A stretch of 18,296 bases of DNA. Source: JAICYJ01 sp036263035 (GTDB lineage Bacteria > Actinomycetota > Thermoleophilia > Gaiellales > JAICJC01). Positions within the stretch are counted from its first letter, which is position 1. Every line of letters starts with the position of its first letter. The notes beneath the pieces were generated by a model. It did no database searches. It had not been told where the DNA came from and saw only the letters and a list, made by a program, of their open reading frames with translations. This document shows positions 6,834 through 14,335 of this stretch, piece after piece. The DNA lies in the NCBI GenBank assembly GCA_036263035.1, contig DATAHR010000072.1, positions 1-18,296 of the forward strand, given 5' to 3'. The translations under genes and the position numbers were made by a program.

Positions 6834-8880
6834 CGTTGCCTCCTCGGTCGGCGTGGATGATCCGTGCGTCCAGCGCCAGCGCGCCGTTCGGCGTCACGAG
6901 CAGCGGGTTCACCTCGATCTCTGCGATCTCCGGCCGCGCGGCCGCAAGCTGTGAGAGCGACACGAGCGCTGCCGCCGCGGAGGGCACGCTGACCGGGGCG
7001 CGGCCGCGGGCGCCCCGCAGCAGCGCGGCGCCGTGCAGCGACTGGATCAGCTCCACCGCCTGCTCCTGGGTGACCGGCGCCAGCGCTTCAGCCACGTCGG
7101 CGAGCAGCTCGGCATAGATGCCGCCCATGCCGACCAGCGCCACGGGGCCGAAGGCGGCGTCCCGCTTCGAGCCGATGATCAGCTCGACGCCCTCGGACAG
7201 GGGGGCCATCGCCTCCACCGAGAGCTCGGGTGGGGCCAGCCGGGTGGTCATGTCCTCGAACGCCTGGGCAAGCGACTGCTCGTCGGTGATCCCGACCCGA
7301 ACCCCACCGGCGTCGGACTTGTGCAGCAGGCCGAGCGCCTTCAGGACGACCGGGTACCCGATGCCGTCGGCCGCCGTCACCGCCTCCTGGAGCGTCTGCA
7401 CGCGAAGCGCCTCGATGAAGGGCACGCCGGCGGCGGCAAGCAGCTCGCGGGCACCGAAGTAGGAGGGCTCGAACGGCTCGGTCTGCGGCTGGGGCAGCGG
7501 GGGCGCACCTGTGGGCGGCGGGGCGGGGCGGAGCGCGGCCATGGCCGCGGCGGCCGCCTCGATCGTCAGGTAGACGGGGATCCCGTGCTCACGAAGGACG
7601 CGGTTCGGCAGCCCGTCGGGGTACATGGATTGTGCGACCAGCGGCTTGCCCGTCTCCTCGACTGCGCGGGCGATGACGCGGGCGACGTCGGTCTCCCGCT
7701 CGGTGAACTCCTCGGAGTACTGGCTGTAGCCGCCGAAATACCCGGTCATGAGCAGCCCGTCGACCTCGGGGGACTCGAGCAGACCGCGAGCCATGTGGGA
7801 GTAGTTGTAGAAGTCCTCCTCGCCGCCGCCGGCAAGATCGACCGGGTTGCGGGTCGAGGCCGTGTCGGGGAGGTGCGCCTTCAGAGACTCCTGCAGCTCC
7901 GCCTCGAGCTCGGGCACCTCCAGCCCCGCCGCGACGGCGACGTCGCTGGCGATGGCGCCGTGGCCGCCGCCGTCGGCGAGCACCGCGATACGTCGTCCGC
8001 TCAGGCGACGGGTGCTGAGCAGCGCCTGGGCGAGATCCACCATCTCGGCCGGCGTGGAGACGAGCCAGATCCCGGCGGCCCGGCACGCGGCGGCGACGAC
8101 GCTGCTCGGCGTGACCATCGCCCCGGTGTGCGAGGCAGCCGCGCGCTCGCCGGCGTCGCTGCCACCGGTCGTGATCAGTATGCACGGCTTACCCGCGTTC
8201 GCTGCGGCGTCGACGAAGGCGCGGCCGTCCCCGAAATCCTCAACGTAGAGCGCGATCACCTCGGTCTCCTCGTGGGCGGCGTAGGAGGTCACCAGCTCGG
8301 CGACGCTGAGGTCTGCCTGGTTGCCCACCGAGGCAAAGCGGGAGAATCCCAGGTCGTACCGCCGGGCGAGCAGGCCGAGCTCGAGCGCCAGGTTGCCGCT
8401 CTGGGAGATCAGCCCGATCCGGCCGGGCGGAAACTCGTTCGACGCCAGTCCCAGGTCGCTGGAGGCGTCGAAGACGCCCAGGCAGTTGGGGCCGAGCAGC
8501 ATGGCCCCCGCCTCGCGGATCCGCCACACCAGCTCGCGCTCACGGAGCCGCTCCGCCTCGCCGGCCTCGCCGAGGCCGGCGGTGATGCCGATCAGGGCGC
8601 GGGCGTTGCGGGCGAGCGAGTCGTCGACCGCCTGCTCGAAGGCGCGGGCGGGGACGGCAATGACGACCAGCTCGGGGTCTCCCGGCAGCTCGGCCAGCGA
8701 GCGGTAGGCAGGCTCGCCGAGCACCTCACCGCCGTTGCGGTTGATCAGGTAGACGGGGCGGCGATGCTTGCCGCGCAGCGCACCGCGGGCCAGCCAGTTG
8801 CCCCACTTGGCGGGGTCGTTGGAGGCGCCCAGGATGGCGACGGATCGCGGGGCGAAGAGCGGCTGCAGGTCTCGCGGCAT
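6823..8880 (-). CDS. ADP-forming acyl-CoA ligase (fused alpha and beta subunits)
   Basis: This 685-aa protein belongs to the NDP-forming acyl-CoA synthetase family, which interconverts acyl-CoA + ADP + Pi with acid + ATP + CoA. Order of domains: CoA-binding Rossmann domain (about 9-125), CoA-ligase domains (about 150-450) with SHTGAM and the phospho-acceptor His251, a proline-rich linker (451-470), and an ATP-grasp domain (about 472-675) with GYPVVLKA (508-515), HKSDAGGV (520-527) and the metal-site motif EIEVNPLL (654-661). The alpha-beta fusion is common in soil bacteria. The start is ATG 8880, with no obvious ribosome binding site. It is first in a coupled pair with the DECR-like dehydrogenase, which suggests activation or salvage of a fatty or aromatic acid. 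A long palindrome lies 55-89 bases upstream. The acyl group cannot be predicted. Confidence 0.93.
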   Translation of the reverse strand: MPRDLQPLFAPRSVAILGASNDPAKWGNWLARGALRGKHRRPVYLINRNGGEVLGEPAYRSLAELPGDPELVVIAVPARAFEQAVDDSLARNARALIGITAGLGEAGEAERLRERELVWRIREAGAMLLGPNCLGVFDASSDLGLASNEFPPGRIGLISQSGNLALELGLLARRYDLGFSRFASVGNQADLSVAELVTSYAAHEETEVIALYVEDFGDGRAFVDAAANAGKPCILITTGGSDAGERAAASHTGAMVTPSSVVAAACRAAGIWLVSTPAEMVDLAQALLSTRRLSGRRIAVLADGGGHGAIASDVAVAAGLEVPELEAELQESLKAHLPDTASTRNPVDLAGGGEEDFYNYSHMARGLLESPEVDGLLMTGYFGGYSQYSEEFTERETDVARVIARAVEETGKPLVAQSMYPDGLPNRVLREHGIPVYLTIEAAAAAMAALRPAPPPTGAPPLPQPQTEPFEPSYFGARELLAAAGVPFIEALRVQTLQEAVTAADGIGYPVVLKALGLLHKSDAGGVRVGITDEQSLAQAFEDMTTRLAPPELSVEAMAPLSEGVELIIGSKRDAAFGPVALVGMGGIYAELLADVAEALAPVTQEQAVELIQSLHGAALLRGARGRAPVSVPSAAAALVSLSQLAAARPEIAEIEVNPLLVTPNGALALDARIIHADRGGNDAG

Positions 8881-8934
8881 CGGGCGGGGAGTCTGCCAGA
8901 GCGGCCCATCCGTCTGCGCCTGGAACCGCCGCCG

Positions 8935-8969
8935 GGTGACGGAAAAGTGCCGGGCACTTTTCCGTCACC
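8935..8969. repeat. 35-base palindrome between tetR and the acyl-CoA ligase gene
   Basis: GTGACGGAAAAGTGCC (8936-8951) and its perfect reverse complement (8953-8968) flank a single G. One further G-C pair outside gives 17-base arms. It begins 22 bases after the tetR stop (reading the minus strand) and 55 bases before the ligase start. It could be a terminator for tetR, an operator, or a copy of a dispersed palindromic repeat. No T-run follows on either side, and the unusually long perfect arms favour a repeat or cruciform-type element. Confidence 0.85.
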
Positions 8970-8990
8970 GGCGTTGGTGTGACCGGGCCG

Positions 8991-9626
8991 TTACGCCTGG
9001 AGGGAGGCCTGTGACAGCGCCGCGCTGCGGAGATCGCACCGGGTCACCGCCGAGGCGTAGGCGATGATCAGCCGCTCTGCCTCGTCGCGGTCGATCGGCG
9101 AGTCGCCCATCAGCACGTGCAGCCCGTGGGCGTCCTCCAGCGCCACCAGGTTGCGCCCGAGCGTGTGCGAGTCGTCCGTCAGCTCGAATAGGCCGCGCGC
9201 GACGCCGGCCTCCAGAATCACCTGGTAGAGCGCCACCTGCCGCTCGAAGAACGACACCGTCAGGGCCGAGTAGAGCGCGCTCTTGCCGACCAGCGCGTCC
9301 ATCTCGTACAGCATCCGCACGGACTCGTCCTCCGGCCCGGTCGGCAGGCCGGTCCGGATCGCCGCCAACATCCGGTCGCGGGGATCATCGATCTCGGCCA
9401 GCGCCGCGATCCGGTCCTCACAGAAGCGCTCGCCGGCCGAGCGGTGCGCCTCGACTAGTAGGGCGTTCACGTCGGGGTAGTAGTAGAGCACCGCCCCCGG
9501 GGTCACTCCCGCCTGCTCGGCGATGTCCTTCAGCCGCACGGCCGCGGCGCCGCGGGCGACGATGGCGCGGCCCGCCGCTTCCGCAAGCTGGCGCCGGCGT
9601 TCGGTCTGATTTTTCGGCCGCGCCAC
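8991..9626 (-). CDS. TetR-family transcriptional regulator
   Basis: This 211-aa protein has an N-terminal TetR DNA-binding domain with helix-turn-helix LKDIAEQAGVTPGAVLYYYP (about 33-52) and a helical ligand domain of usual length. GTG 9626 was chosen because it gives the typical start MARPKNQTERRRQ and follows a promoter by 7 bases. The longer frame to TTG 9662 would overlap that promoter. The gene diverges from the polyamine-type ABC importer operon across a 218-base region holding two palindromes, so it probably represses itself and/or the importer. It could equally act on the ligase-SDR pair downstream on its own strand. The ligand is unknown. Confidence 0.92.
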   Translation of the reverse strand: MARPKNQTERRRQLAEAAGRAIVARGAAAVRLKDIAEQAGVTPGAVLYYYPDVNALLVEAHRSAGERFCEDRIAALAEIDDPRDRMLAAIRTGLPTGPEDESVRMLYEMDALVGKSALYSALTVSFFERQVALYQVILEAGVARGLFELTDDSHTLGRNLVALEDAHGLHVLMGDSPIDRDEAERLIIAYASAVTRCDLRSAALSQASLQA

Positions 9627-9633
9627 GCGGCTA

Positions 9634-9662
9634 TTCGTACCGGCCGGATTCAACAAATGCAA
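9634..9662 (-). promoter_or_regulatory. tetR promoter (leaderless geometry)
   Basis: On the minus strand TTGCAT (9662-9657) and TACGAA (9639-9634) are 17 bases apart, and the -10 box ends 7 bases before GTG 9626. Transcription would start at the start codon. Confidence 0.45.
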
Positions 9663-9684
9663 GGAGTTGGGCGTCTACTCCTTG
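9660..9684. promoter_or_regulatory. inverted repeat overlapping the tetR -35 box
   Basis: CAAGGAGT (9660-9667) and ACTCCTTG (9677-9684) are perfect inverted 8-mers with a 9-base spacer. The repeat touches the tetR -35 box, so it is a candidate autoregulatory operator. A related pair, CTTGACG (9681-9687) and CGTCAAG (9715-9721), lies just beyond. Confidence 0.4.
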
Positions 9685-9761
9685 ACGACTGCGCGGTTGA
9701 TTGCTTGAATCGCGCGTCAAGATATCGGACAGCTGGATCCAAACGGACGTGACGAGTGTCC

Positions 9762-9789
9762 TTGACACGGGTCCGTAACTCGATACAGT
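9762..9789 (+). promoter_or_regulatory. promoter of the ABC importer operon
   Basis: A consensus TTGACA (9762-9767) and TACAGT (9784-9789) are spaced by 16 bases. The predicted transcript start is near 9796, about 49 bases before the potD-like ATG. Confidence 0.6.
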
Positions 9790-9806
9790 CGCACGAACAC
9801 GGCAGT

Positions 9807-9820
9807 TGACTGGCCAGTCA
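9807..9820. promoter_or_regulatory. candidate repressor operator downstream of the importer promoter
   Basis: TGACTGGCCAGTCA is a perfect 14-base palindrome centred about 17 bases after the predicted transcript start, with an additional GTCA half-site next to it (9821-9824). Its position would block elongation or promoter escape. The adjacent divergent TetR is the obvious candidate binder. Confidence 0.55.
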
Positions 9821-9844
9821 GTCAAGGGACGGGAGGGCTTCACG

Positions 9845-11134
9845 ATGCATCCAAAGGAACGCCGCTTTGGCGCCACCCGCAGAGACTTTCTGCTCCGGTC
9901 GGGAGGCGCCGCGCTCGCCCTGTCGGGTGCCGGGAGCGTGCTCGCCGCGTGCAGCAACAGCACCTCGGCCGGCGGCGGCGGTAGCAGCGGGGCCGGGCCG
10001 AACGCCAACAACCCGCTCGGCCTGCCGCTTGCCCGGCCCAACGTGCCTGTCACCCTGCCGCTCTACGAGGATCCCATCGCCTCGGGCCTCAAGCCGGAGA
10101 CGGGCGGGGACTTCAGCATCTTCAACTACCCGGACTACATCGATCCGGCCGTGATGAAGGCGTTCGGCAAGAAGTACGGCGTGACGGTGAAGGTGACGCC
10201 CTTCGACGACATCAACAGCGGCATCACGAAGCTGGCGTCCGGCACCGTCCAGCCCGACGTGATGGAGATGACTCCGGACAACATCGCCCGCGTGGTCGCG
10301 GCCAAGCTGATCAAGCCGCTGAACCTGGACTACATCCCGAACCTCCAGAAGAACGTCTGGCCATCCCTGGTCGATCCGTTCTACGACAAGGGCTCGCACT
10401 ACAGCGTCCCCTACACCGTCTACACGACCGGGATCCTCTATCGCACCGACTTCGTCAAGGAGGACATCCCCAGCCTGACGCCCAACCCCTGGGACATCTT
10501 CTGGCAGGCGCAGGCCTACAAGGGGAAGACGGCGCTGCTCTCCGAGGTGCGCGAGACCATTGGCATGGCGCTGCTCCACAAGGGCGAGAAGGATCTCAAC
10601 ACCGAGGATCCGAACAAGGTCAACCAGGCCGTCAAGGACCTCCAGGAGCTGTACAGCATCTGCAACGTCAAGGTCGGCGACCTGCAGTACTCGACGGTCG
10701 CAGAGCGCAAGGCCTACCTCAACCAGGCATGGTCGGGCGATGCGATCGCCGGCTACCTCTTCTATGCGGACAAGGAGTCGAAGCAGGTCCTGCGGTTCTG
10801 GAACCCCGGACCTGGGAACGGCCCGATCCAGAACGACATGTGGTCCGTCTGCTCGACCACGAAGAAGCCGGTGCTCGCGCACCTGTGGCTGAACTGGATC
10901 CTCGACAACACGCAGGGCTACAACAACTTCCTCAACTACAACGGCTACCAGCCGCCGCTGACCGAGGTCGACCCGGCCGACATGGTGAAGAAGGGCATCC
11001 TGCCCGAGTCGCTCTCGAACACCGTGCTGACGGCGGACGATCTGGGCCCGACCTCGCTGCAGTACATGACACTGACCACGCAGGGGCAGCAGCTCTGGCA
11101 GAACGGCTACTCACAGTTCCAATCGGGCGCGTAG
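9845..11134 (+). CDS. polyamine-type ABC importer substrate-binding lipoprotein (PotD-like)
   Basis: This 429-aa extracytoplasmic solute-binding protein carries a Tat-type lipoprotein signal: TRRDFLLRS (11-19), a hydrophobic stretch, and lipobox LAAC with the lipidated Cys36. A Gly/Ser-rich tether follows. The mature part (about 90-429) has the spermidine/putrescine-binding family layout, for example FNYPDYIDPAVMKAF, PDVMEMTP and VPYTVYTTGILYRTD. ATG 9845 has GGGAGGG 7 bases upstream. It is the first gene of an operon with two permeases and an ATPase; the gap to the next gene is 11 bases. Family membership suggests polyamine uptake, but related proteins bind other small cations or organic solutes, so the substrate is not certain. 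Confidence 0.92.
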   Translation: MHPKERRFGATRRDFLLRSGGAALALSGAGSVLAACSNSTSAGGGGSSGAGPNANNPLGLPLARPNVPVTLPLYEDPIASGLKPETGGDFSIFNYPDYIDPAVMKAFGKKYGVTVKVTPFDDINSGITKLASGTVQPDVMEMTPDNIARVVAAKLIKPLNLDYIPNLQKNVWPSLVDPFYDKGSHYSVPYTVYTTGILYRTDFVKEDIPSLTPNPWDIFWQAQAYKGKTALLSEVRETIGMALLHKGEKDLNTEDPNKVNQAVKDLQELYSICNVKVGDLQYSTVAERKAYLNQAWSGDAIAGYLFYADKESKQVLRFWNPGPGNGPIQNDMWSVCSTTKKPVLAHLWLNWILDNTQGYNNFLNYNGYQPPLTEVDPADMVKKGILPESLSNTVLTADDLGPTSLQYMTLTTQGQQLWQNGYSQFQSGA

Positions 11135-11145
11135 GATAGGGAGCG

Positions 11146-12063
11146 ATGTATCCGCGCTGGCTGTGGCCCGCCTTCGCCCTCCCGGGGGTCGTCTGGCTGC
11201 TGATCCTGTTCGTGCTGCCGTTCTACGCCGTGGTTGGCGTCGCGTTCGGCAGCGTCGATCCGATCCTGCTCACCGCCGTGCCCGCCTGGAACCCGGTCGA
11301 CTGGAACTTCGGCTGGGTGTCACAGGTGCTCACGGAGCTGCAACCCGGCGGCATCTACTGGGACGTGTTCCTGCGGACGATCAGGTACGTGCTGCTGTCG
11401 CTGGCCGGCTGCATCGTGATCGGCTACCCGGTCGCCTACTACATCTCCCGGCACGCCTCGCGGACGAAGAGCCTGCTGCTGATCCTGCTCGTGCTGCCCT
11501 TCTGGATCAGCTACCTGATGCGGATGCTGGCCTGGATCAACCTGCTGTCGCCGGGCGGCTACGCCGAGCGGTTCCTGTCGGCGACCCGCATCAATGACCT
11601 GCTGTTCCACCTTGGGCTCGTCACCGATCCGAACAACTACCTTGGCGGTGAGAGCTTCACGGTCGTCGTTGCGTTGATCTACGGCTATATCCCGTACTTC
11701 ATCCTGCCGCTCTACGCCTCGCTCGACCGGATCGACCGCTCCCACCTGGAGGCGGCCCGTGACCTCGGGGCAAGTCCCTGGAGCGCCTTTCTGCACGTCA
11801 CGCTGCCGCTGTCGCGCACGGGACTGCTCGGCGGAGCGGTGCTGATCGTGCTGCCGATGTTCGGCGACTACTACACCCCCAACATCGTGTCCGGGGCGCC
11901 GACCACGTCGATGATCGGAAACCAGATCGACCTCTACTTCCACGGCGGCCCGCAGCCGACCATCGGCGCAGCGATCACGATCATCCTGTCCGCGTTCCTG
12001 GTCCTTCTGATGGGCTACTACATGTGGACGATCCACCGCGCGTCCAGGGACCTGCCGGCATGA
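11146..12063 (+). CDS. ABC importer permease (PotB-like)
   Basis: This 305-aa inner-membrane protein has about six hydrophobic helices (first at 12-34, last at 272-295). The conserved permease EAA loop, EAARDLGASPWSAFLHVTLP (202-221), contacts the ATPase. The family-typical FGDYYTPNIVSG (239-250) and LPFWISYLMRMLAW (117-130) place it in the PotB/spermidine permease group. ATG 11146 follows the binding-protein stop by 11 bases with an AGGGAG just upstream. The 3' end overlaps the next permease by an ATGA, indicating coupled translation and a PotB-PotC heterodimer. Confidence 0.93.
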   Translation: MYPRWLWPAFALPGVVWLLILFVLPFYAVVGVAFGSVDPILLTAVPAWNPVDWNFGWVSQVLTELQPGGIYWDVFLRTIRYVLLSLAGCIVIGYPVAYYISRHASRTKSLLLILLVLPFWISYLMRMLAWINLLSPGGYAERFLSATRINDLLFHLGLVTDPNNYLGGESFTVVVALIYGYIPYFILPLYASLDRIDRSHLEAARDLGASPWSAFLHVTLPLSRTGLLGGAVLIVLPMFGDYYTPNIVSGAPTTSMIGNQIDLYFHGGPQPTIGAAITIILSAFLVLLMGYYMWTIHRASRDLPA

Positions 12064-12998
12064 GCCAGGCGGTTGCCACCGGACGCGCGAGCGCCCAGGA
12101 GTTCAGCACCTGGCGGCGCCTGCGCGGCTGGATCGGCAACCCGTGGGGCAAGCCGCGGTTCCTGGTGGTGATCACCTGGACATACATCGTCTGGTCGATC
12201 GCCCCTGTGCTGGTGGCCATTCAGTTTTCGTTCAACAACAGCCGCTCGCTGACGGTCTGGCACGGATTCACCACCAAGTGGTACACGAGCACGTCGCCCG
12301 ACATCAACTCCGTGTTCCACGATCCCGCCCTGCGCGGCGCCCTCCAGCAGAGCATCAAGCTGGCCTTCCTGGACGTCGTGGTTGCAACCCCGATCGGCGT
12401 CTTGCTGGCGATCGGCCTGGCTCGCTGGCGGGGCCGGGGATCCGGCGGCGCGAACTTCCTGATGCTGTTCCCGCTGGTCACGCCCGAGATCGTCATGGGC
12501 GTGTCCCTGTTGCTGCTGTTCTCCCAGCTGCTGACGGCGGTCCCGTTCGGCACACCGGCACAGGTGCTCGGCCACGTCACCTTCTCGATCAGCTACGTGG
12601 TCGTGATCGTCCGAGGCCGGCTGTTCTCGATCGGACGGTCATACGAGGAGGCCGCCGCCGACCTCGGCGCCTCGCCGGGCGTGGCGCTGTACCGCGTGCT
12701 GCTGCCGCTGCTGCTCCCCGCCATCGTTGCCAGCGCAGCAATCGTGTTCGCGATCTCGATCGACGACTTCGTGATCAGCCAGTGGCTCTCGAACGGCGCG
12801 AACACCACCACCGTGCCGATGACGATCTACAACGCCACCCGGGCGACGCCGCAGCCGTCGACAGACGGGATCGCCACGGTGATCATGGTCATCACGCTTG
12901 CGGCCGTGATCGGCGGCGTCCTAGTCTTCCGCTTCTTCACCCGCGGCGAGCACGGCCGCGGCTCGGCGATCGACGACGTGGCCGGGTTCGGGATCTAG
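12060..12998 (+). CDS. ABC importer permease (PotC-like)
   Basis: This 312-aa protein has about 35 hydrophilic residues before its first helix (about 35-57). The EAA loop EEAAADLGASPGVALYRVLL (196-215) is followed by ISIDDFVISQWLSNG (232-246), the PotC-type signature (S.DDFVI..FLSG). ATG 12060 overlaps the preceding stop as ATGA; a frame extension to 12024 would run inside the potB-like gene and is rejected. It should pair with the PotB-like permease to form the import channel driven by the downstream ATPase. Confidence 0.93.
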   Translation: MSQAVATGRASAQEFSTWRRLRGWIGNPWGKPRFLVVITWTYIVWSIAPVLVAIQFSFNNSRSLTVWHGFTTKWYTSTSPDINSVFHDPALRGALQQSIKLAFLDVVVATPIGVLLAIGLARWRGRGSGGANFLMLFPLVTPEIVMGVSLLLLFSQLLTAVPFGTPAQVLGHVTFSISYVVVIVRGRLFSIGRSYEEAAADLGASPGVALYRVLLPLLLPAIVASAAIVFAISIDDFVISQWLSNGANTTTVPMTIYNATRATPQPSTDGIATVIMVITLAAVIGGVLVFRFFTRGEHGRGSAIDDVAGFGI

Positions 12999-13043
12999 GT
13001 GATGTTGTACCCTTTTGCACCCAAACGAGAGGAGCCCTGAGGC

Positions 13044-14213
13044 GTGGCTGGTGAAGTGAAGGTGGTCGATCTGGTCAAGCGGTTCGGCGACGTGACCGCG
13101 GTCGACGGGATCAACCTGCACATGCCGGGCGGTGAGTTCTTCTCGATGCTGGGCCCGTCGGGCTGCGGCAAGACGACGACGCTGCGGATGATCGCCGGGT
13201 TCGAGCAGCCGACCGAGGGCCAGATCCTGCTGGACGGCGACGACATGGCGTTCACGCCGCCGCATAAGCGCAACGTCAACACCGTGTTCCAGAGCTACGC
13301 GCTGTTCCCCCACCTGTCGGTGTACGACAACGTCGCGTTCGGCCTCAAGCGGCAGAAGCGGCCGAAGTCCGAGATCCGCGAGCGGGTGGGCGACGCCCTC
13401 GAGCTGGTGCAGCTGCGCGGGCTCGAGAAGCGCAAGCCGGCCCAGATGTCCGGCGGGCAGCAGCAGCGCGTGGCGTTGGCGCGGGCGCTGGTGCTGAAGC
13501 CGGCGGTGCTGCTGCTGGACGAGCCGCTGGGCGCGCTTGACGCGAAGCTGCGAAAGCAGCTGCAGATCGAGCTGAAGGCGCTGCAGCAGCAGGTCGGGAT
13601 CACATTCGTCTACGTCACGCACGATCAGGAAGAGGCGCTGACCATGAGCGACCGGATCGCCGTGATGAGCGACGGCCGGGTGGAACAGGTGGGGCCGCCG
13701 AGCGAGGTGTACGAGGAGCCATCGACGACGTTCGTGGCCGACTTCCTGGGCGTGTCGAACCTGATGACAGCCCAGGCGCACGGCGGCAGCAACGGCCGCT
13801 GCCGCGTCACGGTCGGAGACTTCGAGCTCTACGCCGCACAGGGCGAGACTGCGACCACAGGCGAAACGAAGATTGTGATCCGCCCGGAGCGGGTGCACCT
13901 GGAGCCGCACGACGCGACCGGCGAGAACCGCGTGCCGGGCATGGTCGAGCGCGTCGTCTATCTCGGCAACGCAAACCAGGTCATCGTCGGCCTGGCCAAC
14001 GGCGACAAGGTGCAGGCGCTCGTGCAGAACACCGGCCAGGAGCTCAGCTACAAGCAGGGTGACCCGGTGCGCGTCTACATGCCGGCCGACGCGCTGCGCG
14101 TGCTGACCGATACCGGCACCGCTCCGATCGACGAGGCCGCGGTGCCCGGCGTTCCGAGCCCCGCGGCCACGGAGCCGCTCGCGGGCGAGGGCTCGCCGAA
14201 CGTCAGCGTCTAG
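13044..14213 (+). CDS. ABC importer ATPase (PotA-like)
   Basis: This 389-aa ATP-binding subunit has Walker A GPSGCGKT (37-44), Q-loop Gln83, signature MSGGQQQR (135-142), Walker B LLLDEP (156-161), D-loop GALDAK and switch His193. A C-terminal TOBE-type regulatory domain (about 240-350) includes IVIRPERVHLEP, typical of PotA/CysA-type importers. The last 30 residues are low-complexity Pro/Ala. The GTG start at 13044 is preceded by GAGGAG about 11 bases upstream, and the next ATG is far inside the domain. It lies 45 bases after the second permease and completes the potDBCA-type operon. Its stop lies just ahead of tRNA-Ser(CGA), with a TAGACT -10-like box over the stop codon. Confidence 0.94.
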   Translation: MAGEVKVVDLVKRFGDVTAVDGINLHMPGGEFFSMLGPSGCGKTTTLRMIAGFEQPTEGQILLDGDDMAFTPPHKRNVNTVFQSYALFPHLSVYDNVAFGLKRQKRPKSEIRERVGDALELVQLRGLEKRKPAQMSGGQQQRVALARALVLKPAVLLLDEPLGALDAKLRKQLQIELKALQQQVGITFVYVTHDQEEALTMSDRIAVMSDGRVEQVGPPSEVYEEPSTTFVADFLGVSNLMTAQAHGGSNGRCRVTVGDFELYAAQGETATTGETKIVIRPERVHLEPHDATGENRVPGMVERVVYLGNANQVIVGLANGDKVQALVQNTGQELSYKQGDPVRVYMPADALRVLTDTGTAPIDEAAVPGVPSPAATEPLAGEGSPNVSV

Positions 14214-14230
14214 ACTGGTCGCGCACCCGT

Positions 14231-14320
14231 GGAGGGGTGGCAGAGTGGTTGAATGCGGCGGTCTCGAAAACCGTTACTGGGGGTTTTCCTCAGTCGAGGG
14301 TTCGAATCCCTCCCCCTCCG
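14231..14320 (+). tRNA. tRNA-Ser (anticodon CGA)
   Basis: This is a 90-base class II tRNA. The acceptor GGAGGGG (14231-14237) pairs with CCCCTCC (14313-14319), with discriminator G14320. The anticodon stem 14258-14262/14270-14274 encloses loop CTCGAAA with anticodon CGA at 14265-14267, reading UCG. A long variable arm is present, and the T-arm is GAGGG-TTCGAAT-CCCTC (14296-14312). No CCA is encoded. A TAGACT box at 14211-14216 could serve as its own -10. Confidence 0.97.
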
Positions 14321-14335
14321 CTTCGCCGATCCCAA

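Noticed and set aside
7033..8982. Long plus-strand open frame (about 649 codons) opposite the acyl-CoA ligase
   Set aside because: It is antisense to a clearly recognised enzyme; its product is Gly/Arg/Asp-rich with no domain, a usual artefact of high GC.
5216..14320. A genomic island bounded by two tRNA-Ser genes sharing an identical 20-base 3' segment
   Set aside because: The shared bases are the T-arm and adjoining bases, expected in any two serine tRNAs. No integrase or phage gene lies between, and the genes inside look ordinary in composition and function.
14321..14335. Terminator between tRNA-Ser(CGA) and the M23 gene
   Set aside because: Only 15 bases separate the convergent genes, and no hairpin with a T-run is visible.
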